Positions 32,002 through 41,151 of a stretch of 64,000 bases of DNA are shown here, piece by piece (the stretch's first letter is position 1; each line of letters starts with the position of its first letter). The notes under the pieces were generated by a model that saw only the letters and a list, made by a program, of their open reading frames with translations, ran no database searches and was not told the origin of the DNA. The DNA comes from Streptosporangiaceae bacterium (GTDB lineage: Bacteria > Actinomycetota > Actinomycetes > Streptosporangiales > Streptosporangiaceae). The stretch spans positions 34,255-98,254 of the forward strand of contig JAOPYK010000200.1 of the NCBI GenBank assembly GCA_025964695.1, written 5' to 3'. Both the position numbers and the translations under genes were made by a program.

Positions 32002-33977
32002 TACCCCACGGTGATCTCGATCTTCGGTACTCCGTGCGGGGAGAAGCCGAGGGTCTGGCCGTAGAACGAGAGCTCGGACTCCAGGCAGGTGATGGTGGTC
32101 TCAGCCCGGCGGAATCCGTGCGACTCGCCCTCGAAGGTGAGATAGGCGTACGGCATGTTCTGGTCGGCCAGCGCGGCGGCGAACTTCTGCGACTGGACAG
32201 GCGGCACCACCGGGTCGTCCATGCCCTGCAGCAGCAGCACGGGACACGAGGTGTGGTCGGCCCTGGTGAGCGGCGACCGCTCCTCGTAGGCGCGCTCGAA
32301 ACCGGGCAGCGGCCCGATGAGGCCGAACACATACTGCGATTCGAAGTCGTGGGTCTCGTCCAGGAAGCTGCGTGGGTCGCTGATGCCGAAGTAGGAGGTC
32401 GCGGCATGGAACACGTCGGTGTGGGTGACGGCGGCCAGGGTGGTCCAGCCGCCGGCGCTGCCGCCCCGGATCGCCAGCCGGGCCGGATCCGCCGCGCCCG
32501 CCTTGACCAGCGCCTCCGCGGCGGCGACGGCGTCCTCGACGTCGACGACGCCCCACTGCCGGCGCAGCCGCTCGCGGTAGGCCCGGCCATATCCGGTGGA
32601 TCCGCCGTAGTTGACGTCAACGACGCCGATGCCGCGGCTGGTGAAGTAGGCGCGTTCGAGGCTGAGCACGCTCGACGCGCGCCCGGTGGGCCCGCCGTGC
32701 ACGAAGACGACGTACGGGGGCAGCTCGTTCTGCGGGGCCTGCGCGGCCGGGTTGGCGGGCGGGTACACGTAGGCGTACACCGGCCGGCCGAACGGACCCT
32801 CGAGCCGTTCCTCGTGCGGCGTCGGCAGATAGGCGATGTCGGGCAGCGCGGCGAGTTCGCGGCGGAGCTCGCGATGCCGTCCGGTGCGGGTGTCGATCAT
32901 CACGACGGTCGGTGAGGTGGTGGGGCCGCCGGCGATGCCGACCACGGTGGTGCCGTCGGCCGACAGCGACATCTGCCAGTCGGAGTACGGCAGGTTCAGC
33001 TCGGTCAGTTCCAGCGTTTCGGGGTCGTACACGCTGAGCCGCTGGTCGCCCTGACCGTGCAGGACCGCCAGCAGGCCGTCCGACAGCGGGGCGTACGGCA
33101 TGCCACCGAGCTGCCAGAGCGGTCCGGCGAACTCCTCCTCGGCAGGGTAGAGCGCCTGCGGGGACTCGCCGTACAGACCCACCTGGTAGATGTTCCACCA
33201 GCCGGGCCAGTCCGAGATGACGTACAGGCTCTTGTCGTCACGCCAGGTCGGGGCCAGCGCGGACTCCGTCAGGCCGCCCTTGACCGTCCGGGGCGCGGTG
33301 ACCTTGCCGTCGTCGATCACGCCGACCCGCAGCTCGGTGCCGTCCCACGGCATCCGCGGGTGGCTCCACTGCACCCAGGCGAGGTGGCCGCCGCTGGGCG
33401 ACGGCGTCGGAGAGGCGTAGAAGTGCGCGCCGGTGACCAGCTCGCGGATGGCCGCGGGATCCTCGGCGGCGCTCCCGTCCAGCGGGATGCCGACGATGGC
33501 ACGCCGTACGCCGTCAGGGGTGTGGCCTTCGCAGACGCACCAGATCTCGTCGCCCTCCGGGGACAGCACGAAATCGGCGTACCGCAGTCCGGCCGCGACG
33601 GCGGGCTCGGGCGTCAGCGGCCTCGGCTTGGCATCGCCCGGGTCCAGCCGGTGCAGCCGCTGATCCTCGTAGTTGGCGAAGATGACCGCCCGGCCCCCGC
33701 CCTCCGCCGGGTCCAAGGGGACCGGCAGGTATGACCGCCCGCCGTACTCGTGGACCCGAGTGCGGGCGTCCCACGGGGCGGGGAGCAACTCCACGGCGTC
33801 GTTGCCGTGCAACTGGACGATCGTCGTTCGTCCGCCCTCGTCGGGGCGTGTCTCCTGCCACCACACATCGTCGCCGTGGACGGTGGGGAAACTGAGGCGC
33901 AATCGCGCCTTGGCGACGTCTGCCGCGGAGATCGGAGAGGGCCAGGAACCATAGGGGGCGGTCATGCGAGCGGTCAT
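32001..33977 (-). CDS. S9-family prolyl oligopeptidase-like peptidase
   Basis: 658 residues. The N-terminal two thirds is a beta-propeller-like region with repeated LSPEGDEIWCV- and SPSGGHLAWVQW-type blades. The C-terminal alpha/beta-hydrolase domain (about 400-658) holds the catalytic Ser507 in GGSAGG, Asp587 or 588 in QGMDDPVVPP and His620 in ESHGF. Such enzymes cleave short peptides, often acylaminoacyl- or dipeptidyl-peptidase-like, in the cytoplasm; there is no signal peptide. The ATG at 33977 is preceded by a weak GGGA; ATG 33965 is another possibility. It converges on the secreted protease, and peptide uptake genes lie 11 kb away, but no direct link is shown. Confidence 0.88.
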   Translation of the reverse strand: MTARMTAPYGSWPSPISAADVAKARLRLSFPTVHGDDVWWQETRPDEGGRTTIVQLHGNDAVELLPAPWDARTRVHEYGGRSYLPVPLDPAEGGGRAVIFANYEDQRLHRLDPGDAKPRPLTPEPAVAAGLRYADFVLSPEGDEIWCVCEGHTPDGVRRAIVGIPLDGSAAEDPAAIRELVTGAHFYASPTPSPSGGHLAWVQWSHPRMPWDGTELRVGVIDDGKVTAPRTVKGGLTESALAPTWRDDKSLYVISDWPGWWNIYQVGLYGESPQALYPAEEEFAGPLWQLGGMPYAPLSDGLLAVLHGQGDQRLSVYDPETLELTELNLPYSDWQMSLSADGTTVVGIAGGPTTSPTVVMIDTRTGRHRELRRELAALPDIAYLPTPHEERLEGPFGRPVYAYVYPPANPAAQAPQNELPPYVVFVHGGPTGRASSVLSLERAYFTSRGIGVVDVNYGGSTGYGRAYRERLRRQWGVVDVEDAVAAAEALVKAGAADPARLAIRGGSAGGWTTLAAVTHTDVFHAATSYFGISDPRSFLDETHDFESQYVFGLIGPLPGFERAYEERSPLTRADHTSCPVLLLQGMDDPVVPPVQSQKFAAALADQNMPYAYLTFEGESHGFRRAETTITCLESELSFYGQTLGFSPHGVPKIEITVG

Positions 33978-34060
33978 AGCGGAATCGTCCCGCAAAGTGG
34001 GGCGGAATGGGGCCTTGACCTGAGAGTTGAGCTCGGAATGATACGGGGTCGTTCGCCTCG

Positions 34061-35008
34061 TCAGGGGATCCCCTCTTGACCCAGGGCTCCTTCCGCGTTG
34101 CCGAGGGTGCGCGCGGAGGTCTTACCGAGGCGCCGGGTGCGTCGTTCGAGCCAGTTGGCGGTGAAGCCGAGGGTCACATTGATCGCGATGTAGATGAGGG
34201 CGATGACGATGGCCGCGGGCAGCAGGTTGTGATATTTGGTCGGAATGAAGCGGAAGCCCGAGTTCAGCAGGTCCTCGTAGGAGATGATCCAGCCGAGCGC
34301 CGAGTCCTTGAGCAGCACCACCAGCTGGCTGACGATGGCGGGCATCATCGCGGTCGTGGCCTGCGGGATCAGCACCAGGCGCATGACGCCGCCCTTGCGC
34401 AGCCCGATCGAGTAGGCCGCCTCCGACTGGCCCTTCGGCACGGCGAGGATGCCGGCGCGGAAGATCTCGGCCAGCACCGACCCGTTGTAGAGCGTGAGCC
34501 CGACGACGACGGCGGTGAAGGCGCTGATCTGAGGGCCCTCCCGGTTGAGCGCGCCCGCGATGGTGGCCGGCCCCGAGAAGACGAAGAAGATCAGCAGCAG
34601 CAGCGGGATCGCCCGGAAGAACTCCACGACGGCCCCCGCCGGCAGCCGGATCCACCAGTGGTCCGACAGCCGCCCGAGCCCGAAGAGCACCCCGGACGCC
34701 AGGGCGAGCACCGCGGCCACGCCGGCCGCCTTCAGGGTGCCCTCCAGCCCGGGGATGATGAAGTCCGTCCACGTGCTCGCCAGCAGGAAGGGCCGCCAGA
34801 GCTCTTGCTTGAACTGACCCTTGTCGTCGAGACGGGCGACGACCGCGTACACGACGGCCAGCAGCAGGGCCACGAAGACGAGCGCCAGGACGTTGTTGCG
34901 CAGGCGGGCGCGCGGGCCGGGGAGGTCGAACAGGACCGAGGCCTGTTTCTTCGCGGTGGCGGCGGGCCGCCGCCGGGCGGGGGCCGGGGCTTCGGCGGGG
35001 GCGGTCAT
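34061..35008 (-). CDS. gluD: glutamate ABC transporter permease GluD
   Basis: 315 residues. A Pro/Ala-rich cytoplasmic N-terminus of about 25 residues precedes membrane helices and a polar amino acid permease domain. The EAA-type loop is GQSEAAYSIGLRKGGVMRLVLIPQA, the contact site for the ATPase. It pairs with GluC to make the membrane pore for glutamate. Its start overlaps the gluC stop by four bases (ATGA), so the two are coupled. It is the last gene of gluABCD. Confidence 0.9.
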   Translation of the reverse strand: MTAPAEAPAPARRRPAATAKKQASVLFDLPGPRARLRNNVLALVFVALLLAVVYAVVARLDDKGQFKQELWRPFLLASTWTDFIIPGLEGTLKAAGVAAVLALASGVLFGLGRLSDHWWIRLPAGAVVEFFRAIPLLLLIFFVFSGPATIAGALNREGPQISAFTAVVVGLTLYNGSVLAEIFRAGILAVPKGQSEAAYSIGLRKGGVMRLVLIPQATTAMMPAIVSQLVVLLKDSALGWIISYEDLLNSGFRFIPTKYHNLLPAAIVIALIYIAINVTLGFTANWLERRTRRLGKTSARTLGNAEGALGQEGIP

Positions 35009-35688
35009 CGGGACACGGCCAGTCGTTTGGCCAGCCAGCCGAAGAAGAAGCCGGTCGGGAGGGTCAGCAGCATGAACCCTGCCGCGAAACCGATGAAGAT
35101 CGGCAACGTTGCTCCGTAGTCATCGAACATCTGCTTCATCTGGGCCGTGGCCTCCAGGTAGCCGGCCACCAGTACCACCGTCGAGTTCTTGATCATGGCG
35201 ATCATGACGCTGCCCAGGGGGGCGACGACCGCGCGGAAGGCCTGCGGCAGGATGACCAGGCGCAGGGACTGGGTGGAGGTCAGGCCGATCGCCCGCGCCG
35301 CCTCCGCCTGCCCCAGCGGGACGGTGTTGATGCCGGCCCGCAGTGCCTCACAGACGAAGGCGGCGGTGTAGGCGGAGAAGCCCAGCACCGCCAGCCAGTA
35401 GGAGTTGACCGTGCTCTGGTCGGAGAGCCTGATCTGGAGGGTGTCGCTCAGGCCGAGGCTGCACATCAGCAGCACGAGCGTCAGCGGGGTGTTCCGCAGC
35501 GTGTTGACGTAGACGGTGCCGATGGCGCGCAGGACCGGGGTGGGCGAGACCCGCATCGAGGCCAGCACGGTGCCGAGGACCAGGGAGAGCAGCCCGGTCA
35601 TCGCCGACAGCCGGATGGTGGCCCAGAAGGCGGCCAGCACCTCGTCGGCGTCCTTGGCGAACGGGCTGAAGTCGAAGAGCGCGTTCAT
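35005..35688 (-). CDS. gluC: glutamate ABC transporter permease GluC
   Basis: 227 residues with five or so membrane helices and the amino acid permease signature in LRAGINTVPLGQAEAARAIGLTSTQSLRLVILPQAFR, of which the GQAEAARAIGL segment is the coupling loop. The ATG has GGAG four bases upstream. It lies between the binding protein and GluD, in the same order as gluABCD of Corynebacterium and Streptomyces. Forms a heterodimeric channel with GluD. Confidence 0.9.
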   Translation of the reverse strand: MNALFDFSPFAKDADEVLAAFWATIRLSAMTGLLSLVLGTVLASMRVSPTPVLRAIGTVYVNTLRNTPLTLVLLMCSLGLSDTLQIRLSDQSTVNSYWLAVLGFSAYTAAFVCEALRAGINTVPLGQAEAARAIGLTSTQSLRLVILPQAFRAVVAPLGSVMIAMIKNSTVVLVAGYLEATAQMKQMFDDYGATLPIFIGFAAGFMLLTLPTGFFFGWLAKRLAVSR

Positions 35689-35746
35689 TGAGCTCCTTGG
35701 ACGCGGAGCCGATGAGCCCGGGGGGGCTCATCGGCACGGCGATGCG

Positions 35747-36601
35747 TCAGTTGCAGCCTGCCGCGGCCGGCGCGGTGGAGTCGAAGTTCAGGCCGGTCTT
35801 GCCGAACCACTTGTCCCAGAGCTGCTTGGTGGTGCCGTCGGAGTACATGGCGGTGATGGCCTTGTTGACGGCCTCGCAGCCCTTGAGGTCGCCCTTCTTG
35901 AGCCCGACGCCGTACTTCTCGTCGGTGAACGGGGCGTTGTCGATCTTGAAGACGCCGGGCTCGCGCGCGGAGAAGCCGGCGAGGATGGTGGCGTCAGTGG
36001 AGATCGCGTCTACCGAGTTGCCCTTGAGCTTGGTGACGCAGTCCTCGTACCCCGCGGCCGGGATGAGCTCCGCGGCCACCTTCACGTTGAGCTTGTTGGG
36101 GCCCTCGGTGATGTTCTTCCAGGAATTCGAGCCGGTCACCTGGCAGAGCTTCTTCTTCTTGAGGTCGGTGACGGTCTTGATGGAGGTGTCGGCCGCCCGG
36201 GTCATGATGTCCTGGTGGGTGACGACGTAGGGTCCGGCGAAGGTCACCTTGGGTTTGCGCGCCGCGGTGATGGAGTAGGTCGCCACCACCAGGTCGACGG
36301 TGCCGTTCTGGAGGAACGTCTCACGGTTGGCGGACCGCGCCTCCTTCAGCTCGATGTTCTTCTCGTCGGTCACGCCCAGCTTCTTGGCGATGTACTTCGC
36401 GACGTCGACGTCGAAGCCCTGGGCGCCGCTGCCGGTCTTCTCACCCAGCCCCGGCTGGTCGTACTTGACGCCGATCACCAGCTTCTTGTCGTTCTTGGCC
36501 TTGTCGGCTACGGACGAGTTCTTCTTGGCGCTGCATCCCGAGACGGCGAGGGAGGCCGTCGCGAGCGCGGCCAGCACGATTCCGGGTCGGCTCACGTTCA
36601 T
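35747..36601 (-). CDS. gluB: glutamate-binding lipoprotein GluB
   Basis: 284 residues. A signal peptide ending in the lipobox VSGC (Cys at about 23) anchors it on the outer face of the membrane. The mature protein is a family 3 solute-binding protein: KLVIGVKYDQPGLGEKTG at the start of lobe 1, then GFDVDVAKYIAKKLG and the crossover FAGPYVVTHQDIM. It delivers glutamate (possibly also aspartate or glutamine) to GluC/GluD. GAGGT lies upstream of the ATG. The gap of 58 bases to gluC and 25 to gluA is consistent with a single transcript. Confidence 0.9.
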   Translation of the reverse strand: MNVSRPGIVLAALATASLAVSGCSAKKNSSVADKAKNDKKLVIGVKYDQPGLGEKTGSGAQGFDVDVAKYIAKKLGVTDEKNIELKEARSANRETFLQNGTVDLVVATYSITAARKPKVTFAGPYVVTHQDIMTRAADTSIKTVTDLKKKKLCQVTGSNSWKNITEGPNKLNVKVAAELIPAAGYEDCVTKLKGNSVDAISTDATILAGFSAREPGVFKIDNAPFTDEKYGVGLKKGDLKGCEAVNKAITAMYSDGTTKQLWDKWFGKTGLNFDSTAPAAAGCN

Positions 36602-36626
36602 GGGGGGTACCTCGAGTTCTCTATGG

Positions 36627-37400
36627 TCAGTGGGTGAGGATCTTGGAGAGGAAGTCCTTGGCGCGTTCGGTGCGCGGATGGGTGAAGAACTCGCCGGGAG
36701 TGCTCACCTCGGCGATCTGGCCGTCCGCCATGAAGACCACGCGCTGGGCGGCGCTGCGGGCGAAGCCCATCTCGTGGGTGACGACGATCATGGTCATGCC
36801 GTCGCGGGCCAGGCTCGTCATGACGTCGAGCACCTCGTTGACCATCTCGGGGTCGAGTGCCGAGGTGGCCTCGTCGAAGAGCATCACCTTGGGCTTCATG
36901 GCCAGGGCGCGGGCGATGGCCGCGCGCTGCTGCTGACCGCCGGAGAGCTGAGCCGGATACTTCTGCGCCTGATCGGTGATGCCCACGCGTTCCAGCAGGG
37001 TCATGGCCTCCCCCTCGGCCTCGGCCCGGCCCATCTTGCGCACCCTGGTCGGCCCGAGGGTGACGTTCTGCAAGATCGTCTTGTGGGCGAAGAGGTTGAA
37101 GGACTGGAACACCATGCCGACGTCGGCGCGCAGCCGGGCCAGCGCCTTTCCCTCGCCGGGCAGGGGTACTCCGTCGAGCGTGATCGTGCCCTCGTCGATC
37201 GTCTCCAGCCGGTTGATGGTGCGGCAGAGCGTGGACTTGCCGCCGCCGGAGGGGCCGATGACGACCACGACCTCGCCCTCGTGCAGGGTCAGGTCGATGT
37301 CCTTGAGGACATGCAGATCGCCGAAGTGTTTGTTGACGTTCTCGAGTACGACAAGTGGTCTGCCGCCGGGCACCGGGGGCGCTACGCCGCTGTCCGCCAT
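36627..37400 (-). CDS. gluA: glutamate ABC transporter ATPase GluA
   Basis: 257 residues. Walker [10 protein letters not shown] is at 49-57, the Q-loop FQSFNLF, the signature LSGGQQQR, Walker [13 protein letters not shown] and the switch histidine THEMGF all follow in order. It powers glutamate import through GluC/GluD. The ATG at 37400 (MADSGVAPP) is used; a codon four residues upstream would overlap the -10 region. Promoter features: TAGTGT eight bases upstream and a palindrome at 37496-37528. Confidence 0.92.
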   Translation of the reverse strand: MADSGVAPPVPGGRPLVVLENVNKHFGDLHVLKDIDLTLHEGEVVVVIGPSGGGKSTLCRTINRLETIDEGTITLDGVPLPGEGKALARLRADVGMVFQSFNLFAHKTILQNVTLGPTRVRKMGRAEAEGEAMTLLERVGITDQAQKYPAQLSGGQQQRAAIARALAMKPKVMLFDEATSALDPEMVNEVLDVMTSLARDGMTMIVVTHEMGFARSAAQRVVFMADGQIAEVSTPGEFFTHPRTERAKDFLSKILTH

Positions 37401-37408
37401 GGCCCAGA

Positions 37409-37414
37409 ACACTA
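37409..37414 (-). promoter_or_regulatory. gluA -10 box (near-leaderless)
   Basis: TAGTGT on the minus strand fits TANNNT and stands eight bases before the gluA ATG. No ribosome-binding site lies between. Confidence 0.35.
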
Positions 37415-37495
37415 CGACGTGAAGGCCGGCAGATCATGGCTTCGGACGGTACCGATCAGATTACGGATCACATGGCACCTGGTAGATGTGGTGTT

Positions 37496-37528
37496 TTTCC
37501 CAAACTTTTACTGGTTTCTTTTGGGAAA
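37496..37528. promoter_or_regulatory. inverted repeat TTTCCCAAA/TTTGGGAAA between gluA and miaB
   Basis: Nine-base arms at 37496-37504 and 37520-37528 pair perfectly around a 15-base T-rich loop. The patch is markedly AT-rich compared with its surroundings. It may be an operator controlling gluABCD or a divergent promoter element; the regulator is unknown. Confidence 0.45.
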
Positions 37529-37642
37529 TTCCTCTGCGGGCCGGGCGTGTCGGGCGTGTCGCGGCGATCCGTGAGCGGGTTTCGGACGTGCCGCCGGTAG
37601 CGAGCGCGTACCCTCCGCCGACGCGTACCCTTGGTGATTGTC

Positions 37643-39154
37643 ATGAGCGCACCCACGATCACGCACCCGCGTACGTACGACATCCGCACGTACGGCTGCC
37701 AGATGAACGTCCACGACTCCGAGCGGCTGGCCGGCCTGCTGGAGGCGGCCGGCTACGTGAAGGACGACGCAGGCGATCCGGACGTCGTCGTCTTCAACAC
37801 CTGTGCCGTCCGGGAGAACGCCGACAACCGGCTTTACGGCAACCTCGGCCATCTGCGCCCGGTCAAGGACGCCCACCCGGGCATGCAGATCGCGGTCGGC
37901 GGCTGCCTCGCGCAGAAGGACCGTGACGTGATCGTCCGCAGGGCGCCCTGGGTCGACGTGGTCTTCGGCACGCACAACATCGGCTCGCTGCCGGTGCTGC
38001 TGGAGCGCGCGCGGATCGCCCAGGAGGCGCAGGTCGAGATCCACGAGTCGCTGGAGACCTTCCCGTCGACGTTGCCGACCCGCCGCGAGTCCCCGTACGC
38101 CGCCTGGGTGTCGATCTCGGTGGGCTGCAACAACACCTGCACGTTCTGCATCGTGCCCGCGTTGCGCGGCACCGAGAAGGACCGCCGGCCGGGCGACATC
38201 CTGCAGGAGATCGAGGCGCTGGTCGCCGAGGGCGTGCTGGAGATCACCCTGCTCGGCCAGAACGTCAACGCCTACGGCTCGGGCTTCGGGGACCTGGAGG
38301 GCGCCGCCGACCGGCAGGCGTTCGCCAAGCTGCTGCGCGCCTGCGGGAAGATCGACGGGCTGGAGCGGGTGCGTTTCACCAGCCCGCATCCGCGCGACTT
38401 CACCGACGACGTGATCGCGGCGATGGCCGAGACCCCGAACGTCATGCCGTCGCTGCACATGCCGCTGCAGTCCGGCTCCGACCCCGTGCTGAAGGCGATG
38501 CGGCGGTCGTACCGCCAGGAGCGCTACCTCGGGATCATCGACCGGGTCCGCGCGGCCATCCCAGACGCGGCCATCACCACCGACATCATCGTCGGATTCC
38601 CCGGCGAGACCGAGGCCGACTTCGAGCAGACCCTGCACGTGGTGCGGGAGGCACGGTTCTGCGGCGCGTTCACCTTCCAGTACTCCAAACGCCCGGGCAC
38701 GCCCGCCGCCACGATGGACGGCCAGGTGCCCAAGCAGGTCGTGCAGGAGCGGTACGAGCGGCTCGTCGCCCTGCAGGAGGAGATCTCCTGGGCGGAGAAC
38801 AAAAGGCAGCTCGGCCGCACGCTGGAGGTGCTGGTCGCCGAGGGCGAGGGGCGTAAGGACCAGGCCACCCACCGGCTGTCCGGCCGGGCCCCCGACAACC
38901 GCCTCGTGCACTTCTCACCGGGCGTGGAACTACCGCGTCCCGGGGACATGGCCACGGTGGAGGTGACCTATGCGGCACCGCACCATCTGGTCGCCGACGG
39001 CGCCCCCGCAACCGTCCGCCGGACCCGTGCCGGGGACGCCTGGCAGGCCCGGCAGGGCCAGGCCGCCGCACCCAGGGGAGTCTCGCTGGGCATGCCCGCG
39101 GTCGGCCCGCCCGCGAAGGCGCCGGTGGCCTCCGGCTGCTCCGCGTGCCCCTGA
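37643..39154 (+). CDS. miaB: tRNA-2-methylthio-N6-dimethylallyladenosine synthase
   Basis: 503 residues. MiaB is a radical SAM methylthiotransferase that completes ms2i6A at position 37 of tRNAs, acting on the product of MiaA, encoded 1 kb downstream. The UPF0004 domain begins [20 protein letters not shown]; the radical SAM cluster is C162-x3-C166-x2-C169 in [13 protein letters not shown]; the TRAM domain lies at about 375-440. A C-terminal tail of about 60 residues ends in a Cys-rich GCSACP. The ATG at 37643 lacks a ribosome-binding site. TACCCT at 37626-37631 suggests a very short leader; an in-frame GTG at 37634 is possible. The downstream gene overlaps by 10 bases. Confidence 0.95.
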   Translation: MSAPTITHPRTYDIRTYGCQMNVHDSERLAGLLEAAGYVKDDAGDPDVVVFNTCAVRENADNRLYGNLGHLRPVKDAHPGMQIAVGGCLAQKDRDVIVRRAPWVDVVFGTHNIGSLPVLLERARIAQEAQVEIHESLETFPSTLPTRRESPYAAWVSISVGCNNTCTFCIVPALRGTEKDRRPGDILQEIEALVAEGVLEITLLGQNVNAYGSGFGDLEGAADRQAFAKLLRACGKIDGLERVRFTSPHPRDFTDDVIAAMAETPNVMPSLHMPLQSGSDPVLKAMRRSYRQERYLGIIDRVRAAIPDAAITTDIIVGFPGETEADFEQTLHVVREARFCGAFTFQYSKRPGTPAATMDGQVPKQVVQERYERLVALQEEISWAENKRQLGRTLEVLVAEGEGRKDQATHRLSGRAPDNRLVHFSPGVELPRPGDMATVEVTYAAPHHLVADGAPATVRRTRAGDAWQARQGQAAAPRGVSLGMPAVGPPAKAPVASGCSACP

Positions 39155-39867
39155 TCGCGGCCGCGGTCTGCCCGCACCCGCCCCTGCTCGTCCCGGAGAT
39201 CGCCGGAGCCGCGGCCCCGGAGCTGGACGCCCTGCGGGCCGCCTGTGACGAGGCCGTGGACCACCTCCTCGCCGCCCTGAGGACGGGGTCGCTGATCGTC
39301 GTCGGCGCGGACGCCGCGACGAGGACGTACGGATCGGAGGCGGCGGGGAGCTTCGGGCCGTACGGGCTCGAGCTGACCGTCGGCGCGGGCGAACCGGTGC
39401 TCCCGCTGTCGCTGACCATCGGGCGGTGGCTGCTGACCCGGCACTCCGGCGGTGCGGACGGCACGCTCCGCGACGTGAAGGTCCAGGAGGTGAGGTTCCA
39501 GGGCGTGGCCGAGGATGCATCGACGGCGGAGTGCCTGGAGCTCGGCGCGGAGCTGGCGGGCTCGGCCGACCGGGTCGCGCTGCTGGTCCTCGGCGACGGG
39601 TCCGCCTGCCGGGGCGAGAAGTCACCCGGCTACCGCGACGATCGCGCCGAGCCGTACGACGCCGTGGTCGGCGGCGCCTTTGCGGCCGCCGACGCCGCGG
39701 TGCTGGCCGGGCTCGACCCCGTGTCGTCGCGGGAGTTGCTGGCGGCCGGGCGGGCGGCGTGGCAGGTGCTCGCCGGGGCGACGGGCCGGACGCGGCTGCG
39801 GGGCACCCTGCTCGCCGACGAAGCGCCGTACGGCGTCGGCTACCTCGTGGCGAGCTGGACCCGGTGA
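39145..39867 (+). CDS. class III extradiol dioxygenase-superfamily protein
   Basis: 240 residues. It begins [16 protein letters not shown], the metal-site pattern of the LigB-like fold, and continues with the strand [15 protein letters not shown] and the [27 protein letters not shown] segment. Actinomycete homologues lie in the miaB-miaA-dapF cluster. Some metal-ligand residues of true ring-cleaving dioxygenases are not obvious, so catalytic activity is uncertain and the physiological substrate is unknown. GTG start at 39145 overlaps the miaB stop, so translation is probably coupled. Confidence 0.75.
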   Translation: MPLIAAAVCPHPPLLVPEIAGAAAPELDALRAACDEAVDHLLAALRTGSLIVVGADAATRTYGSEAAGSFGPYGLELTVGAGEPVLPLSLTIGRWLLTRHSGGADGTLRDVKVQEVRFQGVAEDASTAECLELGAELAGSADRVALLVLGDGSACRGEKSPGYRDDRAEPYDAVVGGAFAAADAAVLAGLDPVSSRELLAAGRAAWQVLAGATGRTRLRGTLLADEAPYGVGYLVASWTR

Positions 39868-39898
39868 CCCGCGAGGGCCGGCCGCTCGGCGCAGATGA

Positions 39899-40093
39899 TC
39901 AGGCGGGCGGGCGGCCGTCCTCCCGGCGCTGCTCTTCGACGTACTTTCTGGCCTGCTCCTGTGCCTTGTCGACCTTGTCGGCGTACTTCCCGCCGGTCCG
40001 CTGATCGAACGTGTCGCCGGCCTTGTCGACGGCATCGTTGGCCTTGTCGGTGTGCTGCGCCAGCATCTCCTTGACCTTGTCGATGATCGACAT
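39899..40093 (-). CDS. MT0933-like small antitoxin-domain protein
   Basis: 64 residues, very rich in Lys, Asp and Gln. The pattern MSIIDKVKEMLAQHTDKANDAVDKAGDTFDQRTGGKYADKVDKA (landmark words DKAGDTFDQRTGGKY) matches the domain annotated as MT0933-type antitoxin, found as a small helical protein throughout actinomycetes. No toxin gene is adjacent, so an antitoxin role is not supported here; a general stress-related helical protein is as likely. The ATG at 40093 has GGGGGG upstream. It is divergent from miaA. Confidence 0.75.
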   Translation of the reverse strand: MSIIDKVKEMLAQHTDKANDAVDKAGDTFDQRTGGKYADKVDKAQEQARKYVEEQRREDGRPPA

Positions 40094-40181
40094 GTCTGCG
40101 GTACCCCCCGATACTCGGTTCGGCGCCGGTCCGGCACCTGTACGGGACAACCCATACCCATTCTGTTGCCACACTTAGCGC

Positions 40182-41123
40182 GTGACCCTTGGCAATGCCG
40201 CAGTCCCAGGAGCCGGCCCCCCGACGCAGCGTGTGATCGCCGTGGTCGGCCCGACCGCCGCGGGCAAGTCCGATCTCGCGGTGGACCTGGCGCTCCGGCT
40301 CGGCGGTGAGGTGATCAACGCCGATTCGATGCAGCTGTACCGGGGCATGGACGTCGGCACCGCCAAGCTGGGCGTACCCGAGCGGCGGAACGTCCCGCAC
40401 CACCTGCTGGACGTCTGGGAGGTGACCCGGACCGCGAGCGTCGCGGAATACCAGGAGCTGTCGCGCGGGGCCATCGACGAGGTGCGCGGGCGGGGCCGGG
40501 TTCCGCTGCTGGTCGGCGGTTCCGGGCTGTACGTCAGGGCCGCCCTGGACGACCTGGAGTTCCCCGGTACGGATCCCGTGGTGCGGGCCCGGCTGGAGGC
40601 GGAGCTGGCCGAGCACGGGCCGGGACGGCTGCACGAACGGCTGCGCGCCCAGGACCCGCCCGCCGCGGAGGCGATCCTGGTCGGCAACGGGCGCCGGATC
40701 GTCCGCGCCCTCGAGGTGATCGAGATTTCCGGGCGCCCGTTCACCGCCACGCTGCCCGCCCACCGCTATCTCTACGACGCCGTCCAGGTCGGGCTGACCG
40801 TGCCCCGCGCGGAGCTGGACGAGCGCATCGGCCTCCGGGTGCGGCGCATGTGGGACGCGGGTCTGGTCGAGGAGGTCAAAGCCCTGGAGGCGGTGGGACT
40901 GCGGGAGGGGCTTACGGCCGGTCGCGCGCTCGGCTACGCCCAGGTGCTGCGTTTCCTGGCCGGCGAATGGACGCGGGAGCAGGCCATCGAGGAGACGGCC
41001 AGGGCCACCCGGCGGTTCGCCCGGCGTCAGGAGTCGTGGTTCCGCCGTGATCCCCGGGTCCGCTGGCTGCGCTACGACGCTCCCGGCCTCCTAGACGAGG
41101 CGCTCGCCCTGGTCCGCACATAG
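40182..41123 (+). CDS. miaA: tRNA dimethylallyltransferase
   Basis: 313 residues. MiaA transfers a dimethylallyl group to A37 of tRNAs reading UNN codons. P-loop GPTAAGKS at 23-30 and the conserved INADSMQLYRGMDVGTAK follow, then PHHLLD, the LVGGSGLYVRA segment, and the C-terminal ARRFARRQESWFRRD motif. The GTG start is at a normal distance for the family; a ribosome-binding site is weak. MiaB upstream uses its product. Confidence 0.95.
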   Translation: MTLGNAAVPGAGPPTQRVIAVVGPTAAGKSDLAVDLALRLGGEVINADSMQLYRGMDVGTAKLGVPERRNVPHHLLDVWEVTRTASVAEYQELSRGAIDEVRGRGRVPLLVGGSGLYVRAALDDLEFPGTDPVVRARLEAELAEHGPGRLHERLRAQDPPAAEAILVGNGRRIVRALEVIEISGRPFTATLPAHRYLYDAVQVGLTVPRAELDERIGLRVRRMWDAGLVEEVKALEAVGLREGLTAGRALGYAQVLRFLAGEWTREQAIEETARATRRFARRQESWFRRDPRVRWLRYDAPGLLDEALALVRT

Positions 41124-41139
41124 CGGATCACAGCCCGGA

Positions 41140-41145
41140 TACGAT
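41140..41145 (+). promoter_or_regulatory. dapF -10 box (leaderless)
   Basis: TACGAT fits TANNNT and is followed by six bases and then the dapF ATG. It lies just after the miaA stop, so dapF can be transcribed independently. Confidence 0.4.
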
Positions 41146-41151
41146 CTCAGC

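Noticed and set aside
39899..40093. Toxin-antitoxin pair at the MT0933-like gene
   Set aside because: No small toxin-like gene is adjacent; the neighbours are the dioxygenase-like gene and miaA.
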